DNA of 64,000 bases from Helicoverpa zea (taxonomy: Eukaryota > Arthropoda > Insecta > Lepidoptera > Noctuidae). Made by a program: the position numbers and the translations under genes. The DNA lies in NCBI RefSeq assembly GCF_022581195.2, contig NC_061462.1, forward strand, positions 3,968,001 through 4,032,000. Reading direction: 5' to 3'. This document shows, one piece after another, positions 47,381 to 58,700 of this stretch (position 1 is the first letter of the stretch; the number at the start of each line of letters is the position of its first letter). The notes beneath the pieces are model-generated. The model was not told where the DNA came from. It saw nothing but the letters and a program-made list of their open reading frames with translations, and searched no databases.

Positions 47381-47439
47381 TTAACTGAGATTTGGAGGAA
47401 CTGGTTTGTCTTGACTTTGTTTATATTCGTTCCGGCAGG
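47381..47439 (-). CDS. TIL-D terminal exon
   Basis: Acceptor TTTATCTTGGTTTCAG, then 18 codons and TAA. The reading phase fits and a polyadenylation signal follows about 70 nt later. Confidence 0.65.
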
Positions 47440-50400
47440 CTGAAACCAAGATAAAAGCCATTTGCAGAAACAGAACCAATCATGGACACTATGCTATATA
47501 TTACTGTTACGCAGGTAAAAAATAGCCTCGAAATAGGCTAGATTTTAAATATAATTTTACTGTTTCGGACAATTATATAAGCCGTTGAAGTCGTGGTATC
47601 CCAACACAGTTGGGAAAGGCTCGGGAGATAATGATGCTGATGTAACATTAAGCTGTAATTCTTAAGCTACTTACGACAATCCTTAGCAGGTATACAAATT
47701 CCAGACGAATTTCTGAAGTAGTCCTTCTTGCAGATACAATCAGGTTCGCAGTTCAATAATAAAGTATTGCAGACTGTTGGCTGGTTGCGGATGTCTTTGC
47801 AACTTTCCTTGCGACACGGTGAAGGACATGAGTTATATTCTTCACCAGGTCTTGTGCAGTTTATGGGAGCTGGAATATATTTAAAAAAAAAAAAAAAAAA
47901 ACAATTTTAGGAATTGTTCCAAATGCTGATTATGATGGAAGACGTGAAATGACTTGACATATTCTATTAGAGATTGATACACTCAAGAACTTTATAACTC
48001 AAGAATGGTTGAACCGTTTAAGCTGAAAATTAAAGGGGTTATAGCTCAGACCCGGTAGAAGGAAGTTGGAGTTTTTGTCACAATCTGGGACGCGGGTGAA
48101 ATAGCGAGCAGAAGCTAATGATTTAAAATAAAGCTAATGACAAACAATATCTAATCTAAAACAACGTATAGTTCGGTTATTGTAATCCTCAGCAAAAATA
48201 TGAATCTTTATAAAACAAGGAATTAGGTAAGTAAAGGCAATGAAGACAAAGATAAAATAAAAGAAACATTGTAATTCAAAACAAGCGCACGGCTACACCG
48301 TAAGCAAGCAATCTGCTATAATTTCCTTTACCTGAGCAAAGAAGCATTTATAATTTTTATATTTCAAAAACATCCTCATAGATAGAAATAATAGTCAACA
48401 TTGCGTTCTGTTCTATTTGATCTTCAAATGCAATATCCTGTTTCTGTTCAAAACAAATAGTCTTTTGTATCTTTCCTTTGCTACTGATATTATATTTCAG
48501 TAACAGTTTACTAGTCTAAGCCGTGACATGGCTAACATTCAAGAGGAAAATAGAATATAAAAAGGGTCTGTTGTCGAGGATATAGAATTTAGACAAAGGC
48601 ATCTTTTTTCATTGAAAGATGTTTCAAGTCATCTGGCAGACACAAATATAGAGGTAGATCGTGTACTTCTAATGCTAAGTACAAACGAATAAAAAGACAC
48701 GATTGTGGAAGAATTATTAAGAATTATTTAAGCCAAGAAGTAAATTAGAAAGTTATAAGATACACGTAAGACTCACATTTTTAAGACAAATGTCCGTTCG
48801 AATACCTAATAAATTTTTTGACCTATAAGCAAAATAAAATTAATATTGAAATCACTTACGACAATCAGATGCAACAATGCAAGTATCATTGTCAACGCTT
48901 AGCCTCTTGTGGTTCAAATTGCAGATGCAACCAGGGAGACAGGAGTTTGCTGAAGTGTTGCATGACACTCTTGGTTTGTCATCAACTGGGCAGTAGTCCC
49001 TTGTACAGTTAAACTTGCAGTCAACGAAGCGACCATTTTTACCGCAAGGGTTTCCACCTGTAAATGATCATAAAAGTACCATAAAAGTATGCTTTAGGTA
49101 CGGTTTTTTTCAGCTTCTTTACTAAGAAAAATATACCTAACTCAAAAATGACCAAATAAAAATTGAGAAAGGGTTTAATCATTATTGACGTTTTATCACG
49201 ACTTCTTTATTGATGAAGCTTCAAGTAATTTACAAAATACAACAAAAACTCAACTCGACTAATTTAGAAATTATATGTACACTTCATTGTAGTATAAAAA
49301 AGTCAAAGTAATATCGTGAAAACAAACAGGAAATCTTATGTATAAGTAATTAAATATTTGTAAAACAGCACTTTCTGAGGCCAAGTATTAGAAAGAAAAG
49401 AAGTAATAGATCACATGACCAGAAATTTCCATTCACTAGTACCTAAACATTTTGCATACCTGGACACTCGTTAGGTAGGATACATTTGCCAGTCACATTA
49501 GATATTAAATAACCAGGTTTGCATTGACACCCGATGGCATCACATTTTCTCTTGCACGGAATTGCATTTGGCGAGTCACATCTAGCAGGACAAGGCATAG
49601 GGCATTGCTTTATAGTTGCGTTTGCATCACCGTTGCAGCCTAAATCTTCTGCAACATCATAAAAATAAATAGGATTTATAACTTTAAATTGATGGTGTGT
49701 GGGAAATTGTAAAAGATTCCTTTGGCTGTGTGTGATACAAAAAGGACTGTCAAACTCGTATTACTCGTATACTCGAGGGCTGCCGTAATTCTCCCCTTGG
49801 CTCAAAATCTAGCCAGTATATTGTTTCATTCGTCTTTATTTTATTGGCAGAGTTGTTTTCGAAATAAACAATGCTGTGAATATTATTATTTATGAAATTC
49901 GCCTTTGCCGGATGACTAAATATAGCATCAAAATATCATCCATATTCATTCACCTATGTAAACCAAAATGTTGATATAGGCGCAAGGCCCTTTCTAGTTG
50001 AGGGATAGTGTTTATTTACATAATAATAATGTACTGCACCTCTTTCCTATAAAGGTCTGGTCAGAACACTTAATGCTTCAATTTCTATATTACTGACATC
50101 TTTTGCAAAAAAAAATGACGATCGAGTAATTGTGGTCAATATATGACCACAATTACTCGATCGTCATTTTTTTTTTCAAATCATCAAATGATACCTCTCG
50201 CTGTGGGTTAGCAGCGTGAGGCAGTGTCAAACACTTACTGAATTAAACCCATTATGTTCCTTCTTAGGCATTTTATGTACCAGGGCCGAGGTAACTGTTT
50301 CCAACAATCCCGCAGCCCCTAGTAAAGAACTACTTACTTGGACATTCCTCAATAGGGATACATTTGCCTCCTATTTCTGACAGCACAAATCCTATTTTGC

Positions 50401-53367
50401 AGTCACAGCCGTCGATATTTTCCTTCGGTGGAGAATATTCACAATTTGGCGGGTTCGGATTAGCACAGGTCGGCTTGCATTCTTCACGTTTGTGACAAGC
50501 TATAACAAAAAACATTAGAAACTGATTGACTGTCTGTCGTTTTTGTTTTCACATTCTACGGACATACGGGTAAAGTTCTTCTTTCTCTCTCTTATTAGAC
50601 TACCTAAACTTAAAACTATAGAACCGAAAAAAACAGAAGAATAAGCCAGAAACAAAGGACAGTCAACACAAAATCTTACGCGCAGGACATTCCTCACTCG
50701 GTACACACACTCCATCTTTATTCCTCAAATAATTCTCGATACAATCACATCCAGGTTCGCAGGGTAAGTCTTCGAAGCAACGATACAGCACGTACTTGCT
50801 CAGACAAGACTGAGGCGGGCAAATCCGTCTGCAGTCCCTAGCTATTTCATTTTCTCCGCAAACGGGAGGTGCAGGATCTAAAATGATGGGTATCGGAATT
50901 GGGGTCAAAAACATTGGGGTTGTTTGATAGCAATTTGTATGTAAAGCTTTGAATTTGTGATCATGTGTTGTGTTTGTAATTGTGGATTTGTAGCAGATAT
51001 GAATACAGATAATGTTTTATGAGAGTAATCGATGGTTTAATTATGAATGTCAGATTTACGTTTTGAATTGAATCCCATAAACTGGTTTTAGCATTCAGTC
51101 ACTTTATAAAGTCCAAGTGCCCCGCAATTTAAGTGGTGGTTCAAAATTATAAAGAAACACACCTTTATTGGTAAAGCAAAGGAGTAGGTGAGCGTGGTGA
51201 TCAATGCTCTTGATAGATGGGAAAAAAAACATCTTACCAAGAAACCAGACTGGAAGCCGACCCCAACATAGTTGGGGAAAAAGGCTCGGAAGATGACGAT
51301 GATGAGATGGGTAGAAACCATAACCAGATAGGGAGAAAAAATGCCGATGATACGATAATAATGAAAAACAAATGACTCGTGATCTTTAACAGAAATAATC
51401 TTACAAGGACATTCCACATTCGGAATGCAGATGCCGCTAGCGTTCCTAAGGTGGTCAGGAAGACAGTCACACCCTGGGACGCATAACTGAGATTCTTTGG
51501 TACAAATGTACTCTGTGTACGCGATCTCGCAGCTCTGTGGTGGACATTTTTGGTGGCAGGGTACTTCTATCTCGTTGTAACCGCATTCTAGCACAGCTAT
51601 AAAAAAATTGGTTTTTTTTTAGGTATTCTGGAGAATTATTTGATGGGTTTTTGAAAGGTGAAAATATAGATAATTGTGTATGCAGTGATCCTTTACCTAG
51701 ACATTCGAAATGTAGTAAAAGATTTACCTGGATAATTATACGTAATGGATATTCATATATATCGCTAAGTATTCTCTCAAACAGGCAATTCTTTAAAACT
51801 TTTAAAAATATGCGAGTCATCTTGTACCTAAATATTTAATTAAAAGTTTTCATATCAGCAAACTACTTTATGTTTTTTAACTTTTGTTATTTTTAAACTT
51901 ATCTTGTTTATATTGTTTCAAATCTTCAGTTTAAAAACTAATAATTCGAAATACAATTTAGAACTTAGAGAAACACACACAGCGAAACCCTTAGAGAAAA
52001 AAGTTTGTTTATTATTAAATGCCTTTGTTTCAATTTCAAGTGATACGTATGTTAGTAGTAGACTCTGGGGATTTCATACAAACCTATCTCAATCTCGTAT
52101 GAAGCAAACAAGTATTTATATTTTTTTTCTTTGAAATAAAGCACTTTAATCACAAAAATAAAGTAAGGTTAGTATTAACTTTTAATGGAACTGGATAGGA
52201 GTACCTACAATTCTCCGTTAAACAATAATAGCAGAATGTCAGTATAAAGAGTTCTCTCCAAAGTTGTCTCTCTAAAAAGTCTTCTCCAGTGAATGTTATT
52301 GAAAAACTGTTAACAAACTGTTAATTATTTTGATTAAAACGATATCACATGCCTCTTTTTTTAAAATTTTCTTATTTACAGCAACAGCCGAAAACAGTCT
52401 CCCAGTCATAGATAACCAAGTCCTACCAACAATACAAATTGAAAACTATTTCAAAACATTTGCCTATAGTAATCACAAATCCGTCTTTAGAAAACCATTA
52501 AGCCGTCTGAGTCCAACTATCATGGACCAGTCATTACTAAGCCATTTCAAAAGCCTATAAAACCACAGATAATAGAAGCTTATACTGTTGCTACTGATAA
52601 GTTAACGATTCTAGCTTTAATGGACTTAACTTCAATTGTTGTTCTATAAGTGAAATCTATAACAATATGTCTTCACTAAATGAGTGTGCCAAAACTCATC
52701 TTTTGCTTTCAGTGTGTAAGCATTTTGACTCAAAAGTAGATTTAAATATACATTGATCAATTCAAGTTTAACAAGATAGCCAAATTCTATAAATATCTGG
52801 TTTTGTTTAAGTAACTTGAGTCAGTATCGATATTATTTTTAAACCTTACTTTGTAAACTGTCGATCAAGCAATCTTACAAATTCTTTCCGAATTCCAATA
52901 AAACAATATTTTAACACAAGTTAATTAATTTTGTTCAGTAAATAAAGGAAACGTCAGGAAGCTTTGTTACGACAGTTATTTGAAAGTTTATTAATTAAAT
53001 TTCAATTAAAATATAATGATTGGAATTTTAATGAGGAAGATAACACAAAAATAAGGTAAGTACCGAAGAAAACTCTTCGTTATCTTATATCTTGTAACGT
53101 TCGCAATGTTATCGATATACATTGAACAGAAGGCTAAATGTATATTAGAGTAAGGAATCAGCAGAAAAATACAATATTTTGTACCTACATAATATAATAT
53201 CTAACTTATGTTAAAACAACACTACCCAGGAAAAGATTATAATTATCAGACTCTTAAATTCGATTATAAAATATTACTTAAACATCTCTAATTTTACCTT
53301 CTCCATCGATATAATTCGCAACACTACACTTCACTAGGCAAAGTACCGAAATATACACGAACCACAT
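47381..53367 (-). CDS. TIL-D: secreted six-TIL-domain protease inhibitor, complete
   Basis: Eight minus-strand exons: 53298..53367, 51405..51596, 50680..50877, 50338..50499, 49460..49648, 48860..49057, 47675..47869 and 47381..47439. Every junction is GT-AG in phase 1, and the joined 1,263 nt form one frame of 420 aa plus stop. Exon 1 encodes the signal peptide MWFVYISVLCLVKCSVA. Exons 2-7 each encode one TIL domain. The last exon encodes PCRNEYKQSQDKPVPPNLS; AATAAA (minus strand) is at 47309..47314. Exon 1 parallels TIL-B exon 1 (both end GAA G|GT). TIL-D is therefore separate from TIL-C, although both run the same way. Likely target: several serine proteases. Confidence 0.8.
47675..47869 (-). 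CDS. TIL-D domain D6
   Basis: 10 cysteines; PPINCTRPGEEYNSC start like a-type domains but retains C2 and C6. Ends CIPAKDCR. Confidence 0.82.
48000..48125 (-). repeat. Family R retroposon fragment
   Basis: Degraded; on the minus strand begins near TTAGCTTCTGCTCGCTATTT and includes AAACGGTTCAACCATTCTTG. In a TIL-D intron. Confidence 0.4.
48860..49057 (-). CDS. TIL-D domain D5 (b-type)
   Basis: 10 cysteines; NPCGKNGRFVDC start and end CIVASDCR, as in TIL-C T6, T11 and T19. Confidence 0.82.
49460..49648 (-). CDS. TIL-D domain D4
   Basis: 10 cysteines, CNGDANAT start. C5-KRK-C6 places Arg at the expected P1 position, predicting a trypsin-like target. Ends CILPNECPG. Confidence 0.85.
50107..50175. 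repeat. Perfect 32-bp hairpin
   Basis: Nine A, then TGACGATCGAGTAATTGTGG and TCA, a five-base loop, then the exact complement ending in nine T. It abuts the A-tail side of S2 copy 4. Confidence 0.85.
50176..50318 (-). repeat. S2 repeat (copy 4)
   Basis: Degraded relative to the other copies; minus strand runs from GGGGCTGCGGGATTGTT to TTGATGATTTG and ends in the hairpin's T/A run. Confidence 0.65.
50338..50499 (-). CDS. TIL-D domain D3 (short, 8 cysteines)
   Basis: 162 nt, the shortest domain here. Lacks C2 and C6; the reactive-loop region is EYSPPKENIDG, so canonical inhibition is doubtful. Ends CIPIEECPS. Confidence 0.82.
50680..50877 (-). CDS. TIL-D domain D2
   Basis: 10 cysteines; VCGENEIARDC start and CPPQSCL. 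C5-C6 loop FEDLP. Ends CVPSEECPA. Confidence 0.85.
51242..51310 (+). repeat. S1 SINE tail fragment
   Basis: CCAGACTGGAAGCCGACCCC, then CAACATAGTTGGGGAAAA, ending in (GAT)n; a similar scrap is at 47595..47642. Both in TIL-D introns. Confidence 0.55.
51405..51596 (-). CDS. TIL-D domain D1
   Basis: 10 cysteines; CPPQSCE motif groups it with TIL-C T3 and T4. C5-C6 loop TKESQL. Ends CIPNVECP. Confidence 0.82.
52380..52560 (+). other. Possible coding exon on the opposite strand inside TIL-D intron 1
   Basis: After a good acceptor (TTTTCTTATTTACAG at 52379) a frame of about 60 codons runs to TAA at 52558. Codon use looks coding-like (C-rich third positions), with AENSLPVIDNQVLPTIQIE and PLSRLSPTIMDQSLLSHF. 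No family recognised and no partner exon found. Could be a terminal exon of an unseen plus-strand gene, or chance. Confidence 0.3.
53298..53367 (-). CDS. TIL-D exon 1 (signal peptide)
   Basis: ATG at 53367; 70 nt; ends NYIDGE plus one base before GTAAAA. It is the reason for splitting the minus-strand array into two genes. Confidence 0.7.
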
Positions 53368-55583
53368 TATGACAGCAACTTCACTAAAATATTATGAACT
53401 CAACAGTGTATAAGGATAAATACTACAAACTTACTAAGCAACTTGTTTGACTCATACAATGATGCTGTGACCGGGGATTTTTTTGAAATTCGAAAAATGT
53501 TTTTTTACACTAGCGATTTTGTTTAATCGGTATATGACGTCACAAAATGGTTTTGTTAATACCTTTGTTTATCGATGATTTTGTTAGTTCTTCACGGTTT
53601 TACTCACATACTTACGGAACTACACTTTGATGAGATAAAAATAACCACCTGCCTTACCTTTACCAAACCAGCTCTTACCAATAATAATTTGAGTCACTAA
53701 GATTCCTTCGTTTACCCAACAATAGGTTCTTGGTAATTGATTTGTAACTGTCTAGTTATTACCTAAATTAACTGTTCGAACACAATAAAACTATAACGAT
53801 ATAGTAACTGAGAACCAAAATTCAAACCAACCGTAGTTTGTAATATTTCTCGTGTTTGTAACACTACGGAGAAATATAGGAAAAAAACAAAAGCCGAAAG
53901 CCGAAGGAAATATAAGTCAACAAAGTATCGACAACTGACACTCCATTACCGTGGGAACATCTCTACCGCTAGAGATGTGCAATAACGTGCATATAAAGTT
54001 ACTTTGTCGGATCTCTCGTTTCACTTATCTTCACTAGATATTTCCCTAATTGCAGCAATTAGGACGTAGGTACCTAGATGTTACTAAGTTGCAAGTTTGC
54101 TACGCGAAATGTAATTTAATTTGAGACAGTAACAGTGTTTTGAGCGTGAATAATTTCAATTATTTTTTTGGATTTCAAAAAAGAATGTTAAAAAAAAAGT
54201 TAAATACAATAAGTAAAAGAATCTTAGCATCTAAATAAATTCTGAAAATTATCATAATTCGAACTTTTTTTAGCTCATAGTAGAAAAAGTATAACACAAA
54301 ATGGTATAATAGTTTATAAAAAAATACAGTTGGTTTATTTAATTATCGTTTCTATAGTTACGAGAAATGATAATTTTACTGTTACTCGATACATCGCTCT
54401 TTACTGTATTCAATTAATTTCAGTTTTTAATTAACATGATTTGCGTACTTTTAATCAACACGTGTATTAATAATTGTAATTACAAATCACTCCAAAATGT
54501 AAGTATTCGGTTACTATACCTACCTATGGTTACCATTGTTGTATCGAAATTGTTTCTCGTTTAAGCTTTTTTAAAATGTGTAATGCCTACATTTTAAGTG
54601 GGTCAAAAAAAAGTTTTTTTTTTCTTTCAAATAGATTTACTAAAATCTTCGAAAACCTGTTTCACGTTGGTTTCCACGTAAGCCATTCGAATTTCCTTCC
54701 GAAAAGCCGGGATTTATTTCCACTTTTCAGTTTCGTGTTATTCGCTCAAATGCATCTGAACAAAGCGATTCTATAAACATAGATACTTCTTTAGATTCTA
54801 AATTCCCCAAACAATAGTTAAGAGTAAACGCGTTTCTCATTTAAGCCCTTGAACGTGGCAGAAGCGGAATTGTTTTAAGACAAACAAGCTATTTGTCTTC
54901 TTAGCAGATTAATTAAAACGATTTTGATCTTAACCATTCATTACAAAAGTAAATGAAATTGGAGACGATTCATCAGGATTATCAGAAAATTCATATAAAT
55001 GTCTAAGTTTGGTCATAGCAAGCGTTTTGAGAATTTATACGACGAAATGGCGAGGAACTTAAAGGACGTTTCAAATGGTTTGAAGCAATGCTTCGTATGC
55101 GACAATAGAATCTTAAAAACTTTCCCTTTTTGTTCACAGATTTATGATCCAGAGGTAGATTCCCCTGCATTCTGACGAAATTCAAATGAAAAATATGGTA
55201 ATAAGGTTCAGTGTCCAACCGTCGCGGTTATTTTATTGCAATATCTTTCAAATGCAAGCGACAATAAATCCTTCTCAACACCACGTAGATGTAAACGAAC
55301 TCTCTCACTCATAAGATTATTTTTTCCAAGAGAAAAATAGCGGTGTTTTCTACCTAGTGATTGATAGTGCAGTCTTATATTAATGCATTGCCTGGTGGGT
55401 ACGTAAATTGCTATTTATGTGCGCATTCAGAAAGATGCATGTCGTTGTGAATTTATGGTTCTGGTATTTTTCCTCGCCAATGAAAATTTATAGTCCTACT
55501 GGGAAGGCTAATAGAATCATCAATAGACAAAGTTCATTTTTATTTTGAATGAGTTTCCTAATTAGAGAAAACAATATACTTAC
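53368..55583. other. TIL-C/TIL-D intergenic stretch
   Basis: Must hold the end of TIL-C and the TIL-D promoter. Best candidate for the TIL-C terminal exon is 54727..54755 (minus; acceptor TTGTTCAG, nine codons HAFERITRN then TGA, AATAAA about 10 nt further); another is near 55169. Neither is decisive. Confidence 0.3.
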
Positions 55584-55766
55584 GGCATTCCCATTCTGGT
55601 ACACAAATACCCTCACTGTTCCTGAAGTAACCATCTATGCAGACACAGCTTGGTCGCTTGGGGTACGGGAAATCGCAAGGAGTGTTTCTGTTGTCACATC
55701 TGTCTTGTAAGCAATCTGGTGGGTTCGGGTTATACATCTCGTTTGGTCTCGTGCAAACTATGGGTG
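55584..55766 (-). CDS. TIL-C domain T20 (a-type, 8 cysteines)
   Basis: CTRPNEMYNPNPPDC, CDNRNTPC; lacks C2 and C6. Ends CVPEWECR with a GTAAG donor, so at least one more exon follows. Confidence 0.85.
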
Positions 55767-58700
55767 CTGAAAACATACAATTTTAATTAATAGATGTCCT
55801 CTTATGGCCATGGTGGCTGTCCTCACACAAGATTTTTGAGAGATAAGCCAACTGCGCAGGACGTAGTATATAGTGCAAAAAGATTTACGTAGACACAGAT
55901 GCACTCACTATTCCCTCATAACCCGATGGGACAGTAATCCGACACGACCGGAGAAAGATAAATTGAGTCAGTTTTAACAAAACTGATATCAAGTAAAAAG
56001 GCACTTACGACAGTCTGCTCCCAAGACACAGGTGTCATTTTCCTCACTGAGTCTCCAATAACCTGGTTTGCATCCACAACCCCCAGGACATGGGTATGGA
56101 GGGTCGCAAGCGACTATAGCAAGGCTGTCGTCTTTAGGACAGACATTATTTGGACAGCCTGCATTGCATCTTACATAGGTTTTGTTTGCTCCACAAGTTG
56201 GTGATCCACCTGGAAAATTGAAGTCATCATTTACTTAATTCTTTAAATTCAACAACTGAATCATTCATCATCATGATTCAATAGGATATATCCTGTTAAG
56301 ATAGTGAGTAAATAATAAAAGATAGATGGATTGTGTGAAAGTTGATATGGTTAGAAAGATTGTTTCTTGTGAGATGTTAGTAGGTAGATGAGTATGGACA
56401 GTGACAATATGCTGCACCGGCCCCACATAAAATTGGAATAAGGACAAACGATGGTAGCGAGTAAATTAATAAATAAAATTATTAAACCACGAGGAACTTG
56501 AAAATCGAGGGGTCATTGTTTGGTATTTAAATAATAACAAAAAAGTACCATCAATCAGAAATTTTGTAATGTAAAACATTGCAATATAATTTTATTACCT
56601 GGACAGTCTTCAGGCTGGATACACACCCCACCAGTATTGTTCCGAATGTATCCATCTTTACACACACAACCTTCTTTGACACACATGGCAGTGCAGGCGC
56701 CTCTAAGTTCAGGTTGGTCGCAAGTCACCTGGCATGGGCTCGGACACGCCTGAGATGTAGCATTGCGATCTCCGTTACATTGAGGCTCAGCTGTATAAAA
56801 AAAACAATTATTTATCCATACTGTCCATTTTGATATGAATGTCCCTGACATTGAAGCAAAATTAATAATGAAAATTTCTAATCCATCTTAGAAGCTAAGG
56901 AACAATTCATCATCATTTATTAATTTGCTGAATGATTTACATGATATCCTTTTCTACGATGATGTTGACACAAAGAAAGAAACAAATAAATATACATATT
57001 TTACCTGGACAGTCCTCCTGTTTGATACATTTGCCTCCTCTCTCAGTCAGGACATATCCATCGTTACACTGACAGTCACTTGGAAGACATGCAGCAACAC
57101 AAGGTTTGAAAATCCCCTTGTCTGCACAAGTCAATGGACAAGCGCTGGGACACTCCACAAATGTAGCGTTTCTATCGCCTTTACAACCCAGTACTGTAAG
57201 AAAAGATTTGTATGAACTACTAATAAATGAAGTTAAACTTACTCTCCTGCTCCTATAAAAAATAATTTTAATATATCTACCTGGACAGTTTTGTAGCTCA
57301 ATGCATTCTCCGTTTTCTTTACTTCTAACAAATCCAGGTTTACACACACAGCCGGGTGGCATACACTTTTTAATACACGGTTGGTTAGTGTTAGGATTTG
57401 CACAAGTTGGTTGACACGGGCTCGGACAATCACTGAAGACTTCGTTGGCCTTGCAACTTGGTTGTACTGCAGATGACAAAAACACTCGATAAGTAAAGGG
57501 GTACTTTTGACTGTAACTCTCGGACAACCTACTGTAGTACTCAAATTGGGTCAAAAATATGTCCTTATTGTCTCTAAATGAAGAGAAAATAATTTTACCT
57601 GGACAGTCCTCCTGTTTAATACATTTACCACCTCTCTCAGTCAGGACATATCCATCATTGCACTGACAGTCACTTGGAAGGCAGATGGCAACACAAGTTT
57701 TGGCAATACCATTATCTGCACAAGTCAATGGACAAGCGTTGGGACAGTTAACTAATGTGGCGTTTTTATCGCCTTTACAACCCAGTGCTGCAAAAGACAA
57801 TTTGTTTTAATTCCTACTCCCGGTTTGCCCACACAGAAACCGCATATAACAATGCTTTATTTAGTATCGTAACTATAACGATTAGCACATTAAGTTGAGT
57901 ATCTACTTCCCCTATGTTGCGTTCAAATTGCTATTAAGATCAATAAAAAAAAAGGTTTCCAAATCTGAACTTTTTCATATTATAAGCTCCGATAATACAA
58001 ATGGTATTTTTGATTAAATACCTGGACATTTTTCAGGTTTAACACATTTCCCTTCTGTTTCAGAGAGAACAAATCCTGTTTTGCAAACACAGCCAGGAGG
58101 TTTGCACATAGCTATACAGGCTCGGTTAGTGTTCGGGTAAGTACAAGTTGGTTCACAAGCACTTGTACAGGTTTTGAAGACTGCATTGGGATCTTTGCAG
58201 GGCTTAGCTATATGAAGCAAAAAAGTAAATGTAGTAAAAATGGTAGTCTTACAAAACTTTTTTAATTTAGCCAAAGATAGGTCATCATTTTCAATGATGG
58301 CTGGTTAAAAGGGATCAATAATAAATAAATTATGTATACATGCACAACCTACGACATCTGAAGCAGAAACACACTCATCATCTTTCACTTAATCTAAAGT
58401 ATTTCATGCTATACGTTCTGATGATACAAATGATATTATTGATTTAATACCTGGACAGCTTTCAGGTTCAACACATTTTCCTTCTTTTTCAGAAAGAACA
58501 AATCCTGGTTTGCAAACACAGCCAGGAGGTTTACACACATCTATACAGGCTCGGTTAGTGTCCGGGTTAGAGCAAGTTGGTTCACAAGCACGTGTACAAC
58601 TTTTGAAGACTGCATTGGGATCTTTGCAGCGTGGCTTGCCTGTACAAGGCAAAATTAATACGTTCAATGCAATGAAGGTAGTCTTCAATTACTTAATTAT

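Noticed and set aside
51088..51594. 168-codon open frame continuing past TIL-D domain D1
   Set aside because: The frame after the D1 donor at 51404 runs through intron containing an S1 SINE scrap; the splice donor and domain boundary show the exon ends at 51405.
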